35,085 bases of DNA. Origin: Anaerostipes butyraticus (lineage in GTDB: Bacteria > Bacillota > Clostridia > Lachnospirales > Lachnospiraceae). The stretch is taken from contig NZ_BLYI01000065.1 of assembly GCF_016586355.1 (NCBI RefSeq), positions 1-35,085 of the forward strand. Reading direction: 5' to 3'. Shown here one piece after another: positions 14,089 through 21,742 of this stretch (the stretch's first letter is position 1; each line of letters starts with the position of its first letter). The translations under genes were made by a program, and so were the position numbers. Under the pieces are notes generated by a model. It saw only the letters and a program-made list of their open reading frames with translations, did not search any database and was not told the origin of the DNA.

Positions 14089-14412
14089 GTGAAAAAAGAC
14101 ATTGAAAAAGATATTGCATTTATTGCTCATTATTATGGATATGAGGCACAAAGCAGACAGCTGATAGAAGAGATGGCAGAACTTACGCAGTCAATTAACA
14201 AAAAGTGGAGAGGAGAAAATACTGGATTATATCGTGGATATTACGATGATATGAAGGCTATAACAGAGGAAATTGCTGACGTACAGATCTGTATAGAACA
14301 GGTAAAATTGTTATTAGGTATTACAGATAAACAAATTGAAAGTGTAGCGGAATCTAAAATAATACGAGAAAAGTCACGGATTAGAGAAGCAAGAAGAAAA
14401 ACAATTTCTTAA
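14089..14412 (+). CDS. MazG-like nucleotide pyrophosphohydrolase
   Basis: This 107-residue all-alpha protein starts at GTG 14089, preceded by GAAAGGAG. The metal-binding signature is present: E28-x-x-E31 in LIEEMAEL and E61-x-x-D64 in TEEIADV, as in MazG/dUTPase-superfamily NTP pyrophosphohydrolases. The family hydrolyses non-canonical or signalling nucleotides; phage versions may blunt host stress signals or clean nucleotide pools. Substrate cannot be read from sequence. Confidence 0.8.
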   Translation: MKKDIEKDIAFIAHYYGYEAQSRQLIEEMAELTQSINKKWRGENTGLYRGYYDDMKAITEEIADVQICIEQVKLLLGITDKQIESVAESKIIREKSRIREARRKTIS

Positions 14413-14437
14413 AGATAAGTTCGAAAGGAGTACACAA

Positions 14438-14821
14438 ATGGGGAAAATAGACGCACAGTCACAATCTAGGATGGATGGTATGGCATATGCGTTACGGATA
14501 GCCAAAAGAGAAGGGATAGAAGGTCTGGAGGAAGAACTCAAGAGAAGAGGGATTACCGGGATAAATCTTCCGGCATCTCACAAGGAAATAGACCAGGAAC
14601 TGGATAAAATCAAGATGCAGGTATTGGATACAGTGCTTGCCATGTCGTGTCTGGTTCTTCGGAATGAGTTTTGCTTTGGAGAAAAGAGGCTTAACAGATT
14701 TAAGGAGCGATTCAATTTTGAGGCATCGTGCCTGGAAGATGGGCATACAACCTGGGCAGATGTCCTGGAAATGATTCGGAAGGAAACAGGGATAGAACTC
14801 CAGATCAGAGAGAACAAGTGA
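14438..14821 (+). CDS. Conserved early phage protein, hypothetical
   Basis: This 127-residue protein has a GAAAGGAG site 8 bases before its ATG. It is mainly helical, with MDGMAYALRIAKREGIEGL near the start and FGEKRLNRFKERFNFEAS in the second half. It has no membrane segment. It resembles helical proteins from Clostridia phage early regions, but no function is known to me. Confidence 0.65.
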   Translation: MGKIDAQSQSRMDGMAYALRIAKREGIEGLEEELKRRGITGINLPASHKEIDQELDKIKMQVLDTVLAMSCLVLRNEFCFGEKRLNRFKERFNFEASCLEDGHTTWADVLEMIRKETGIELQIRENK

Positions 14822-14850
14822 TCCTGAGAAAATCATAGAGGAGGGCGAAT

Positions 14851-15435
14851 ATGGAACAGAAAGCCTGGAAAGACATACCGGGATACGGTGGAAGGTATCA
14901 AGCCAGGATGGACGGTCAGGTATCAAGAAAGTATAAAAACGGGAAACGGAAGATATTTTCACAGTACACGAGAAAACCTGCTCATGGAAGCAAAAGATAT
15001 TATGTCAAGTTGACAGATCCGGAGACTAGGAAGGCGAAGGATGAGCCGGTACATCAGATTGTATTAAAAACTTTTGTGGGACCGTGCCCGGAAGGCTGCA
15101 TACCGATCCATAAGAATGGGATACCGGAAGACAACTTCCTTACAAACTTATGCTATATGTCAAAAGCGGCCGTAGGGAAGAAGGTAGGAGGAAAATCAAA
15201 AAGAAAGCCAGTTGCCCAGATTGATAGCAGTGGGGAGATAGTGGCCTTCTATTCTTCTGCCAGAGAAGCCGGCCGGGAAAATCATATGAGTTATCAAACG
15301 ATCATAGACCGGTGCAACGGGAAATGTAAAGGAATTTTTGCCCCGGATGGATATGCGTACAGCTGGGATGAGGACAGGAAAACCGAAGCAGCGATACGAA
15401 GAATAAAAGCGTTAAGAAAAGTTAAGGAGGGATAA
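14851..15435 (+). CDS. HNH homing-type endonuclease (NUMOD4-HNH-NUMOD1)
   Basis: This 194-residue protein has three parts: a NUMOD4 motif (WKDIPGYGGRYQARMDGQV) at residues 4-24, an HNH_3 core at about 65-110 (VHQIVLKTFVG, IHKNGIPEDNFLTNLCYMS), and a NUMOD1 DNA-recognition segment at about 118-180 (PVAQIDSSGEIVAFYSSARE ... AYSW). Catalytic His and Asn positions look intact. Free-standing HNH genes like this move between phages and can cut competing genomes. It has its own GAGGAGGGCG site and lies among small early genes. It may be a selfish insert. Confidence 0.88.
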   Translation: MEQKAWKDIPGYGGRYQARMDGQVSRKYKNGKRKIFSQYTRKPAHGSKRYYVKLTDPETRKAKDEPVHQIVLKTFVGPCPEGCIPIHKNGIPEDNFLTNLCYMSKAAVGKKVGGKSKRKPVAQIDSSGEIVAFYSSAREAGRENHMSYQTIIDRCNGKCKGIFAPDGYAYSWDEDRKTEAAIRRIKALRKVKEG

Positions 15436-15436
15436 T

Positions 15437-15802
15437 ATGCAGAACTTAGAGAAGATTCTGGAAGAGATAGACAGAGAGATAGAAGAACGCAGAAAAGACC
15501 CGGAGACGAGAGATGTTGATATCTGCTATGGGCTAAACAGGGCGAAAGAAATTATCCGCAAGCACATGAATGACGGCTGGATCCCGTTGGAGGAACGGCT
15601 GCCGGAAGGCGGGGAAGAGGTACTTGTACAGGGGGAGTTTTACAGTAGACGCAATAACATGACATACACACATATCCATATAATGCGTCTAAACAAGATG
15701 ACAGGTGAATGGAATGGGGTATATGGCGTGCCTAATGGAAAAGTCATCGCTTGGAAGCCACTTTCTGATCCATACTTCCCGGAGGAAGGAGAAAATAGAT
15801 GA
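15437..15802 (+). CDS. DUF551 domain protein
   Basis: This 121-residue protein has a helical N-terminus (EKILEEIDREIEERRKD) and the DUF551 signature WIPLEERLPEGGEEVLV, then a beta region ending VIAWKPLSDPYFP. DUF551 proteins are widespread in phage early regions with no assigned role. It starts 2 bases after the HNH stop with AAGGAGGG, and its end overlaps the next start by 4 bases. Confidence 0.85.
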   Translation: MQNLEKILEEIDREIEERRKDPETRDVDICYGLNRAKEIIRKHMNDGWIPLEERLPEGGEEVLVQGEFYSRRNNMTYTHIHIMRLNKMTGEWNGVYGVPNGKVIAWKPLSDPYFPEEGENR

Positions 15803-16038
15803 AAACCTATAAAGTAATTGGACATGCAAATGTAATATGTAGTATGCGGGTAAAAGCGAATAGCGAAGAAGAAGCGATAGAAATCGCTAATGAAGAATTT
15901 GGCGGGCTGACGAATTATGCAGGGATGGGAGGAGTGGAGCATCTTCTCGGAGTATTGGACAGTTCGGATGATAGATGCGTATTTCCAGATACAGACCCTG
16001 AGTTCGACGAGGCAATCGAGAGAGGAGCAGACGAATGA
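15799..16038 (+). CDS. Small acidic protein, hypothetical
   Basis: This 79-residue protein is coupled to its neighbours by ATGA overlaps at both ends. It begins with beta strands (KTYKVIGHANVICSMRV), then the helix SEEEAIEIANEEF, and an acidic tail. The strand-helix start followed by KANSEEEAIEIA resembles small phage proteins of the DpnD/PcfM-like class, which is tentative. It lies in an early cassette of small genes. Confidence 0.65.
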   Translation: MKTYKVIGHANVICSMRVKANSEEEAIEIANEEFGGLTNYAGMGGVEHLLGVLDSSDDRCVFPDTDPEFDEAIERGADE

Positions 16039-16409
16039 CAGAGAAAGAAGCAATAAGAAGATTGGAGATGTATAGAAATTGGGGATTTTCACAAAGATTA
16101 AATGAAGCAGTAGATACGGCAATCAAAGCCTTGAAAGAAATCCAGGAGTATCGGGAGCTCGGAACTGTGGAAGAGTGCCGGGAAGCCATGGCGAATAAGA
16201 AAAAATGTGAAAAGCAGTGGCATAATGACATGGAAAATCCGCTTGAACCGATCAAAGTCTACAGTGCATTAAAAAGCGAAATTTTAAAGCTAGAGTTACG
16301 GATAAAAAATAGACCAAAAGATATAAGCATTCTGGATTATACAGTTATCGCAGCATTGCAAAAAGTCTTGAAGAATAATTTGGAGGGAATGGAAGATGAA
16401 AATACATAA
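16035..16409 (+). CDS. Conserved small phage protein, hypothetical
   Basis: This 124-residue helical protein begins MTEKEAIRRLEM, a common opening for Lachnospiraceae phage early proteins. Later helices contain DTAIKALKEIQEY and LKSEILKLELRIKNR. It overlaps the preceding gene by 4 bases and the next by 14. No function is recognised. Confidence 0.65.
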   Translation: MTEKEAIRRLEMYRNWGFSQRLNEAVDTAIKALKEIQEYRELGTVEECREAMANKKKCEKQWHNDMENPLEPIKVYSALKSEILKLELRIKNRPKDISILDYTVIAALQKVLKNNLEGMEDENT

Positions 16410-16677
16410 GTTGAAACTTAACGCCAAATATTATGAAGACAGCGAGCGTGGAATAAAGACTTTTGAAATCAGGAAAAACGACAGGGATTACAAGATTGGA
16501 GACGTGCTGGAATTACGGGAATACATCGAGGATATTAGTGGATTAGGGTATTATACAGGAAATGCACACTGGAAAGTCATAACGTACATTATTGATGATG
16601 ATTTGTACTTGGCACCGGGATATGTTTGCTTTGGGCTTTCGCCGATTGCGGAACCGGAACAGGAGGACGCCGAATGA
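16396..16677 (+). CDS. DUF3850 (ASCH/PUA-like) protein
   Basis: This 93-residue protein matches DUF3850: a start HKLKLNAKYYEDSERGIKTFEIRKNDRDYKIGD type pattern, then VLELREY, and a closing PGYVCFGLSP. The fold is related to ASCH/PUA RNA-binding domains. Such proteins are common in phage early regions, and RNA binding is a family-level inference. It overlaps the genes on both sides, indicating tight coupling. Confidence 0.85.
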   Translation: MKIHKLKLNAKYYEDSERGIKTFEIRKNDRDYKIGDVLELREYIEDISGLGYYTGNAHWKVITYIIDDDLYLAPGYVCFGLSPIAEPEQEDAE

Positions 16678-16949
16678 GTGATGATTTAATCAGCCGGAAA
16701 GCGTTATTAGAAGTAATAGACATTAGTTTTATTATTCCTATTTTGAAAATGAATTTAAGACCAGAGCATGAAGCGGTTCTTAAAATACGAGAAATCATAA
16801 TGAATATGCCGACAGCCTTTGACAAGGAAAAGGTAATTGAAGAATTAAAGGGACAAATAGAATTGGTATCATACAATCCGATGACGGCTGGAAGATATAT
16901 TAAAAAAAATCGAGCAATCGAGATTGTCGAGAAAGGCGGAATTGAATAA
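16674..16949 (+). CDS. Small phage protein of the MSDDLISRKALL type, hypothetical
   Basis: This protein has 91 residues from the ATG at 16674, chosen because AGGAGG lies 9 bases upstream and the start overlaps the previous stop by 4 bases. An in-frame start at 16626 would run through DUF3850. The opening DDLISRKALLEVID is typical of a widespread but uncharacterised phage family. It ends VEKGGIE next to the following ATG. Confidence 0.75.
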   Translation: MSDDLISRKALLEVIDISFIIPILKMNLRPEHEAVLKIREIIMNMPTAFDKEKVIEELKGQIELVSYNPMTAGRYIKKNRAIEIVEKGGIE

Positions 16950-17164
16950 TGTCATACATAGATTGTCCTTGCTATTCCTGCAACGACCGAACGACAGGAG
17001 CTAAAAGAGTAGCCTGCCATCCGGACTGCGAGAAGTTCGCGGCCTGGAAGGCGAAACAGCAGAAGGCAAGGGAAAAGAAAAAGAAGGATAAGCCATACCG
17101 GTCTGACACGATGGCAAAATCCATCAAACGAAAACAGATGAACCAGAAGGCGGGAAGGAGATAA
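16949..17164 (+). CDS. Small Cys-rich basic protein
   Basis: This 71-residue protein starts on the last base of the previous stop. The N-terminus has CPCYSCNDRTTG and CHPDCEKFAAW, a likely zinc-binding knuckle. The rest is Lys/Arg-rich (REKKKKDKPYRSD). A nucleic-acid-binding role is a fair guess. Similar proteins occur in Clostridia phages just before the late regulator. Confidence 0.7.
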   Translation: MSYIDCPCYSCNDRTTGAKRVACHPDCEKFAAWKAKQQKAREKKKKDKPYRSDTMAKSIKRKQMNQKAGRR

Positions 17165-17167
17165 AAA

Positions 17168-17311
17168 ATGGACATAATTTTATTTTTACTAGCATGTGGA
17201 CTGGCAGTGCTTGCCTCAGGGCTGGCGATAGAGAACAACGAACTGCGAGAAACCATTAAACAGCAGGAGAAGATGCTCCGATTCCTGACTGAAACAGAGA
17301 GGGAGCCATGA
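17168..17311 (+). CDS. Small membrane-anchored protein
   Basis: This 47-residue frame has GAAGGAGAT 6 bases before the ATG. Residues 2-20 are hydrophobic (DIILFLLACGLAVLASGLA) and the rest forms a charged helix. The topology resembles a spanin-like or coiled-coil anchor protein, but location in the early block argues against lysis. Its stop overlaps the next start as ATGA. Confidence 0.6.
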   Translation: MDIILFLLACGLAVLASGLAIENNELRETIKQQEKMLRFLTETEREP

Positions 17312-17475
17312 AGAACCCATGCAAGGCCTGTGCAGAATACTGCATGGGTCTGTGCTGGGAACGGATAGAGTATCTGGAATGGTACCAGGAATATTGCGAC
17401 AGAGTAAGGAAACAAATAAAAGATGCAAGCAGGAGGGGAGAGCGTGGACAAGAATGTGTTGATCCAGTACGTTGA
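17308..17475 (+). CDS. Small Cys-rich protein, hypothetical
   Basis: This 55-residue frame starts at the ATGA overlap with the preceding gene. Six cysteines are visible, four of them in CKACAEYCMGLC, followed by WERIEYLEWYQEYC. Zinc or redox function is possible. Its end overlaps the start of the late regulator by 32 bases. Confidence 0.55.
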   Translation: MKNPCKACAEYCMGLCWERIEYLEWYQEYCDRVRKQIKDASRRGERGQECVDPVR

Positions 17476-17899
17476 TATGGTTGAAGAAATTAAAGATTTA
17501 AGAAGGAGAATCCATGAGTTAGAAAAGCAGATTGACAGGATAAAAACGGAGGGGACAGTAAAAGACACTGTATCTGGAGGCATGGGCGGAACACAACATT
17601 TCGTTGTGGAGGGATTCCCAGTACCAGAGTACAGCAGAAAGATGATGCTGCTTCGAAGCAGAAAAGCCATGCTGGAGGAGAAAGAAGCAGAACTTCTGGA
17701 GCTTACTAACCAGGTGGAAGAGTACATAGGCAGCATAGAAAAGAGCGAACTGCGGATCATGTTTCGTCTGTACTACATAGACGGATTGACATGGATCCAG
17801 GTAGCGCACCGGATGAACCGAATGTTTCCGAAACGCCGGATATCCTATAGCGAAGAAAGCTGCAGGAAAAGAAATGCAAGATTTTTTGAAGAAAATTAA
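17444..17899 (+). CDS. ArpU/sigma-70-region-4-like late gene regulator
   Basis: I chose the GTG at 17444 (151 residues) because GGAGGGGAG lies just upstream. A coiled-coil N-terminus (EEIKDLRRRIHELEKQI) is followed by a C-terminal region-4-like helix-turn-helix: LRIMFRLYYIDGLTWIQVAHRMN, then SYSEESCRKRNARFF. The family includes ArpU and DUF1492-type proteins that activate phage late promoters. It is the last early gene and lies directly before tandem repeats that could be its target, and about 0.5 kb before the terminase genes. Confidence 0.85.
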   Translation: MDKNVLIQYVDMVEEIKDLRRRIHELEKQIDRIKTEGTVKDTVSGGMGGTQHFVVEGFPVPEYSRKMMLLRSRKAMLEEKEAELLELTNQVEEYIGSIEKSELRIMFRLYYIDGLTWIQVAHRMNRMFPKRRISYSEESCRKRNARFFEEN

Positions 17900-17903
17900 A
17901 AAA

Positions 17904-17943
17904 ATGTCCGGTCATGTCCGGTCAAAAAGTGGTTAAATATAGA
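17904..17943 (+). promoter_or_regulatory. Probable late promoter with tandem 10-bp activator sites
   Basis: ATGTCCGGTC occurs twice in direct tandem (17904-17913 and 17914-17923), 5 bases after the regulator gene ends. The 10-bp period puts both on one DNA face. A -10-like TATAGA lies at 17938-17943. The usual -35 box is absent, as expected where an ArpU/sigma-like protein replaces it. Function is inferred from position and spacing. Confidence 0.65.
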
Positions 17944-18082
17944 CTAGAACAGATGGAATGATGATCTAATATTTTCATAAAGTTCTTCCTTAATGGATTT
18001 TTACCTTGGGCGGCCATAGTGTCGCCCTCCCCTTAATTGGTTAATGGCAGGTTTTTGTCATAATAATCTTCCTTATAGTTTT
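17944..18082. other. Untranslated leader between late promoter and terminator
   Basis: No gene is visible. GGGCG (18009-18013) can pair with CGCCC (18024-18028). If the late promoter starts near 17950, this segment plus the following terminator would give an RNA of about 150 bases unless polymerase reads through. Confidence 0.4.
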
Positions 18083-18110
18083 CAGCATCCAGAGATGGGT
18101 GCTGTTTTTA
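18083..18110 (+). terminator. Rho-independent terminator before the tRNA-like gene
   Basis: CAGCATCC (18083-18090) pairs with GGGTGCTG (18097-18104; one G-T pair) around AGAGAT, followed by TTTTTA. It ends the early transcript. It also lies downstream of the candidate late promoter, so late transcription would need partial read-through or antitermination. Confidence 0.75.
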
Positions 18111-18125
18111 TACTTAAATTTACGT

Positions 18126-18193
18126 GGAGCATATCGCCAACGGCAGGTGTGCAGGGTCGCGCCCTGTGTCCCGGTTCGACTCCGGGTGCTCCG
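18126..18193 (+). tRNA. tRNA-like gene, isotype uncertain
   Basis: A cloverleaf can be drawn: acceptor GGAGCAT with GTGCTCC, D-arm CGCC/GGTG with loop AACGGCA, anticodon stem GCAGG/CCTGT, and a perfect T-arm CCCGG TTCGACT CCGGG. At about 68 bases it is short. The variable loop is only about 2 bases and position 32/38 of the anticodon loop could pair. The loop GTCGCGC would read anticodon CGC (alanine GCG), but the acceptor lacks the usual alanine G3-U70 pair, so isotype is unsafe. It may be degenerate or specialised. It lies between a terminator and the terminase region. Confidence 0.6.
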
Positions 18194-18233
18194 CTTTTGC
18201 AGATAGATTAGATTGAGGTGGGGAGGTAGTAAG

Positions 18234-18413
18234 ATGATAGGACTGAAAGTCGAAGACTATTGCCAGAATTGTATTGACTTTGATCCAGAGAAAGAGGTAA
18301 TTGCCAAGCGATACATGAAATCTAAGGATGAAGAATGTTTAACGCTTGTGACATGTAAAAATGCCGACAAATGCAGAAGATTGATAAAGTATCTGAAAAA
18401 GAAAATAGAGTAG
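18234..18413 (+). CDS. Small Cys-rich protein upstream of terminase
   Basis: This protein has 59 residues from the ATG at 18234, chosen for GGGGAGG 8 bases upstream. Cysteines in YCQNCIDFDPEKE, EECLTLVTC and ADKCRRLI suggest a small metal-binding fold. It begins the late operon. Similar short proteins precede terminase in Clostridia phages; role unknown. Confidence 0.7.
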   Translation: MIGLKVEDYCQNCIDFDPEKEVIAKRYMKSKDEECLTLVTCKNADKCRRLIKYLKKKIE

Positions 18414-18429
18414 ACGGGAAGGTGGTGTT

Positions 18430-18942
18430 GTGGCAAATGAAAAGAATCTGATACGTCTAAGCCCGAGCGAAGCTCGAGAATATGGAAGAAGAGGCGGTAA
18501 AGCAAGCGGTAAGGCGAGACGTCGAAAAGCGGATTTTAGAAAGACATTAAACATGCTACTGACCGCTGAAATAGATAATGAAGATTGGAAGCCAGTTCTG
18601 GAGTCACTTGGCGTAGAGTGTACTTTGGAATCGGCTCTTTTAATGGCGCAGATTAAGGAAGCAATGAACGGCAATACGAAAGCGGCTTATTTTGTGGCTC
18701 AGTATGCTGGGCAATCAGATCAGACTGCTGCAGATGATGAGGAGCAGAAGATCAGAACGGATCGTGCAAAAAGAGCGAGAGATCAAGAAGTTGGTATTGA
18801 TGATAACCAGGATGAGAATATTAAAAACTTTTTGGACGCTGTCAGGCCAACACAAGACGAGCTGGATAAACTGTTCAATGAAGAAGATGGTCAGGAGGAT
18901 AGCGATAATGCCGAAGAGACAGAAGAAGCCGGCGAAATTTAA
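18430..18942 (+). CDS. terS: Terminase small subunit-like protein
   Basis: A GTG start at 18430 follows GGGAAGGTGG. The 170-residue protein begins with SPSEAREYGRRGGKASGKARRRK, a KGG-like basic motif, then helices (FRKTLNMLLTA, ALLMAQIKEAMNGNTKAAYFVAQYAGQ) and a long acidic tail. This architecture is usual for proteins annotated as small terminase subunits in Clostridia phages, which recognise the packaging site. It overlaps the large subunit gene by 35 bases. Confidence 0.8.
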   Translation: MANEKNLIRLSPSEAREYGRRGGKASGKARRRKADFRKTLNMLLTAEIDNEDWKPVLESLGVECTLESALLMAQIKEAMNGNTKAAYFVAQYAGQSDQTAADDEEQKIRTDRAKRARDQEVGIDDNQDENIKNFLDAVRPTQDELDKLFNEEDGQEDSDNAEETEEAGEI

Positions 18943-20227
18943 ATTCTTACCATTTTCCAGACAACAAAAGAAACTGATGAATTGGTGGAGACCTGTGGTC
19001 ACTGCTTCGGAAAATGATTTTGTCATAGCGGACGGAGCGATCAGATCAGGTAAAACAATAGCAATGATCATTGGATTCCTAGTATGGTCACAGGAGATGT
19101 TCCAGGGACAATCCTTTATCCTTGCTGGGAAGACGATGGGAGCCTTAAAGAAAAACGTAATCCGGCCGATGATGCAGATTCTGGAAGCATGGGGATGGGG
19201 ATATGAATATATCCGATCTGGAACAGATGCAAGGCTTGAGGTGGGAAGTAACACCTATTATTTGTACGGAGCCAATACAGAGGCAAGTCAGGATGCGCTG
19301 CAGGGGTTAACTGCTGCCGGAGCATATCTCGACGAAGCAGCATTGTTCCCGCAATCATTTATTGATCAGGCAATCGGACGGTGCTCTGTTGATGGTTGGA
19401 AAGTTTGGATGAATTGTAATCCAGAAGGACCGCATCATTATATCCGAGAAGAGTTCCTGCTGCCTGAAAAGCAAAAGGAAAAGAGAGTTTATCACTTGCA
19501 TTTCATGATGACGGATAACTTATCTTTATCTAAGGAACGCCGGGAAGCCTACGAACGATCATGGTCGCATGGAAGCGTATTCTATAAACGATTTGTCTTG
19601 GGATTATGGGTAGCTGCAGACGGTCTTATCTATCAGCAGTTTGCTGATCACACGAAGGACTATCTGATCACAGACAAGTGGTTGGAAGAAAATGAAATAA
19701 TGTATGCCACGATAGGAGTCGATTTCGGAGGAACGAAGTCGGCTCATTCTTTTACTCTTACGGGATTTACCAGAGGATATAAGCAAGTGATTGTTTTGGA
19801 TGAATATTATTGTAAGAAACGTCTGAATCCAAAGCAGTTACAGGATGACTTCATAGATTTTGTTAAACGGGCACAAATGAAATATAAAGTTTATGAGGCT
19901 TACTGTGACAGTGCAGAGCAGACATTGATCTCCGGTCTTGAGATGGCATGTGCACAGGTACACGTTGGTATAGATATCAAAAATGCAATAAAGGGACCAA
20001 TCAATGACCGGATTGCTTTTTATAACAGCTTGATTGCTCAGCATCGTTGGAAGATCATGGAACATTGTACGCATGTCATAGACGCATTTGAACAGGCTGT
20101 TTACGATGAGAAGAAAAAGAACATGGATGTTCGACTGGATGATGGATTGATGAACGTGGACAGTTTGGATAGTACAGAATACAGCACGGAGAGTATACAA
20201 GATGAAATCTTATATATTGCAGCTTAG
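18908..20227 (+). CDS. terL: Terminase large subunit (PBSX/Terminase_3 family)
   Basis: The packaging motor ATPase and nuclease has 439 residues from the ATG at 18908. AGGAGG lies 9 bases upstream; a longer frame from 18692 would overlap the small subunit almost entirely. Walker A is GAIRSGKT at 43-50. Walker B is AYLDEAAL with D142-E143. The RNase H-like nuclease domain starts with GVDFGGTKSAHS (D272). A later aspartate pair in YCDSAEQTLI and a basic C-terminal part complete the domain. Headful or cos packaging cannot be decided from this alone. Confidence 0.95.
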   Translation: MPKRQKKPAKFKFLPFSRQQKKLMNWWRPVVTASENDFVIADGAIRSGKTIAMIIGFLVWSQEMFQGQSFILAGKTMGALKKNVIRPMMQILEAWGWGYEYIRSGTDARLEVGSNTYYLYGANTEASQDALQGLTAAGAYLDEAALFPQSFIDQAIGRCSVDGWKVWMNCNPEGPHHYIREEFLLPEKQKEKRVYHLHFMMTDNLSLSKERREAYERSWSHGSVFYKRFVLGLWVAADGLIYQQFADHTKDYLITDKWLEENEIMYATIGVDFGGTKSAHSFTLTGFTRGYKQVIVLDEYYCKKRLNPKQLQDDFIDFVKRAQMKYKVYEAYCDSAEQTLISGLEMACAQVHVGIDIKNAIKGPINDRIAFYNSLIAQHRWKIMEHCTHVIDAFEQAVYDEKKKNMDVRLDDGLMNVDSLDSTEYSTESIQDEILYIAA

Positions 20228-20239
20228 GAGGTGTAGAAA

Positions 20240-21742
20240 GTGGATCATGCGATACGACAATATTTAACACAGAATAAATACAGTACTGCTTCGGATGAAA
20301 CTTACAGTCATATTGATGAATGGCTGGAATGGTATCAAGGTGAAGTGGAGAAATTCCACAAATATAAGATATACAACGGATCAACCACGGTAGAGCAGGA
20401 AATGTATCGTCTGGGAATGGCAAAGAAAGTCTGCGAAGACTGGGCCAATCTCCTGCTCAATGAAAAGGTTGCAATCAAAGCCGGAGACTACGAAGATAGG
20501 CTAAATAAAATACTGGAAGCCAACAACTTTAAGGTTAGAGGAAACCAGCTGATAGAAATGGCATTTGCACTGGGAACAGGGGCCTTTGTGGAATATAAAG
20601 ATGCAGATGATAATGTCATGATTGATTTTGTCAGGGCAGATATGGTCTATCCTTTATCCTGGGATAATGGAGATATCACAGAATGTGCGTTTGGCAGCAA
20701 TCGAGTAGTTGACGGAAAAGAGGCGGTATATCTTCAGATTCACAGAAAAGGAAGGCATGATGAGGAAGAAGGAGAGGAAGAAAATCCGGATCTATATTAT
20801 ATAGAGAATAAATACATAGATGCGGACAGCGGGGAGGAAATGGAACTTCCAGAAGGAATACTGGAATCAATTCCTATTGGATATGATAAACCGCTTTTTC
20901 AGGTTGTTACGCCGAATATCTGTAATAATGTTGATTTAGACAGCCCTTTGGGTATTTCAGTGTTTGCCAATAGCATCAGCCAGTTGAAAGGCTGCGATTT
21001 GGTCTATGACAGCTACATGAATGAGTATGTGCTTGGCAGGAAGCGCATTCTTGTACCGCTTTCACAGGCAAAGCGACAGATGGAAAAAGACGGTGTATAT
21101 ACGCCAGCCTTTGATCCGAAAGATACTATATATTATATGTTGCCAGATGACAGAGGGAACGAACAATCAATCACAGAGGTGGACATGTCAATCCGGGCTC
21201 AGGAGCATGAGTTAGGGATTCAGCGGAATCTGGATCTGCTGAGCTTAAAATGTGGTATGGGTACTGGAAGGTATAAGTTCGAAAATGGTGTGGTTAAGAC
21301 AGCGGCAGAGGTTATCAGTGACAAAGGAGATTTATACCAGAATCGGCAAAAGAATATAATCATCATTGAAGCTGCACTGATAGCTCTTGCCAAAGCGGTT
21401 GCATTTTTAGATGGGGTGTCCAATGATCTTGAGATGACAGTAGACTTTGATGATTCTATCATTGAAGATACCAACACAACAATTGATCGCAACATCAAAC
21501 TTGTTAATGCGGGGCTGCGATCTAAGTTGTCAGCAATCATGGAAATCAATAAGTGCAGCGAAGAGGAAGCAAAGAAAGAGCTGGATCGCATTGCAGAAGA
21601 TGGGCAGATAACCGGGCAGGATATCGACTGGACACAGACAGATGATGAAGATACCCAAGAAGAAACAGACGATCAGGACGAGGAGGATATAGAGGATGGA
21701 TCTTCTGGAGAATCAGCAGGCAGCGGAAGCGGTCGACAGTAG
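20240..21742 (+). CDS. Portal protein (SPP1 gp6-like)
   Basis: This 500-residue protein starts at GTG 20240 behind AGGAGGTG. It matches SPP1 Gp6-type portals: EWLEWYQGEVEKFHKYK near the N-terminus, LGMAKKVCEDWANLLLNEKV, a core with PLGISVFANSISQLKGCD, then DVSIRAQEHELGIQRNLDLLS-type helices. An acidic tail (TQEETDDQDEEDIED) closes it. Twelve copies form the DNA entry ring. It follows the large terminase and overlaps the minor capsid gene by 47 bases. Confidence 0.93.
   Translation: MDHAIRQYLTQNKYSTASDETYSHIDEWLEWYQGEVEKFHKYKIYNGSTTVEQEMYRLGMAKKVCEDWANLLLNEKVAIKAGDYEDRLNKILEANNFKVRGNQLIEMAFALGTGAFVEYKDADDNVMIDFVRADMVYPLSWDNGDITECAFGSNRVVDGKEAVYLQIHRKGRHDEEEGEEENPDLYYIENKYIDADSGEEMELPEGILESIPIGYDKPLFQVVTPNICNNVDLDSPLGISVFANSISQLKGCDLVYDSYMNEYVLGRKRILVPLSQAKRQMEKDGVYTPAFDPKDTIYYMLPDDRGNEQSITEVDMSIRAQEHELGIQRNLDLLSLKCGMGTGRYKFENGVVKTAAEVISDKGDLYQNRQKNIIIIEAALIALAKAVAFLDGVSNDLEMTVDFDDSIIEDTNTTIDRNIKLVNAGLRSKLSAIMEINKCSEEEAKKELDRIAEDGQITGQDIDWTQTDDEDTQEETDDQDEEDIEDGSSGESAGSGSGRQ

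Noticed and set aside
16972-17760. Minus-strand frame of 262 codons across the small early genes
   Set aside because: The + strand carries a tight chain of small genes with good ribosome binding sites and overlaps. The minus frame is Ser/Leu/Phe-rich as expected for antisense of Lys/Glu-rich genes.
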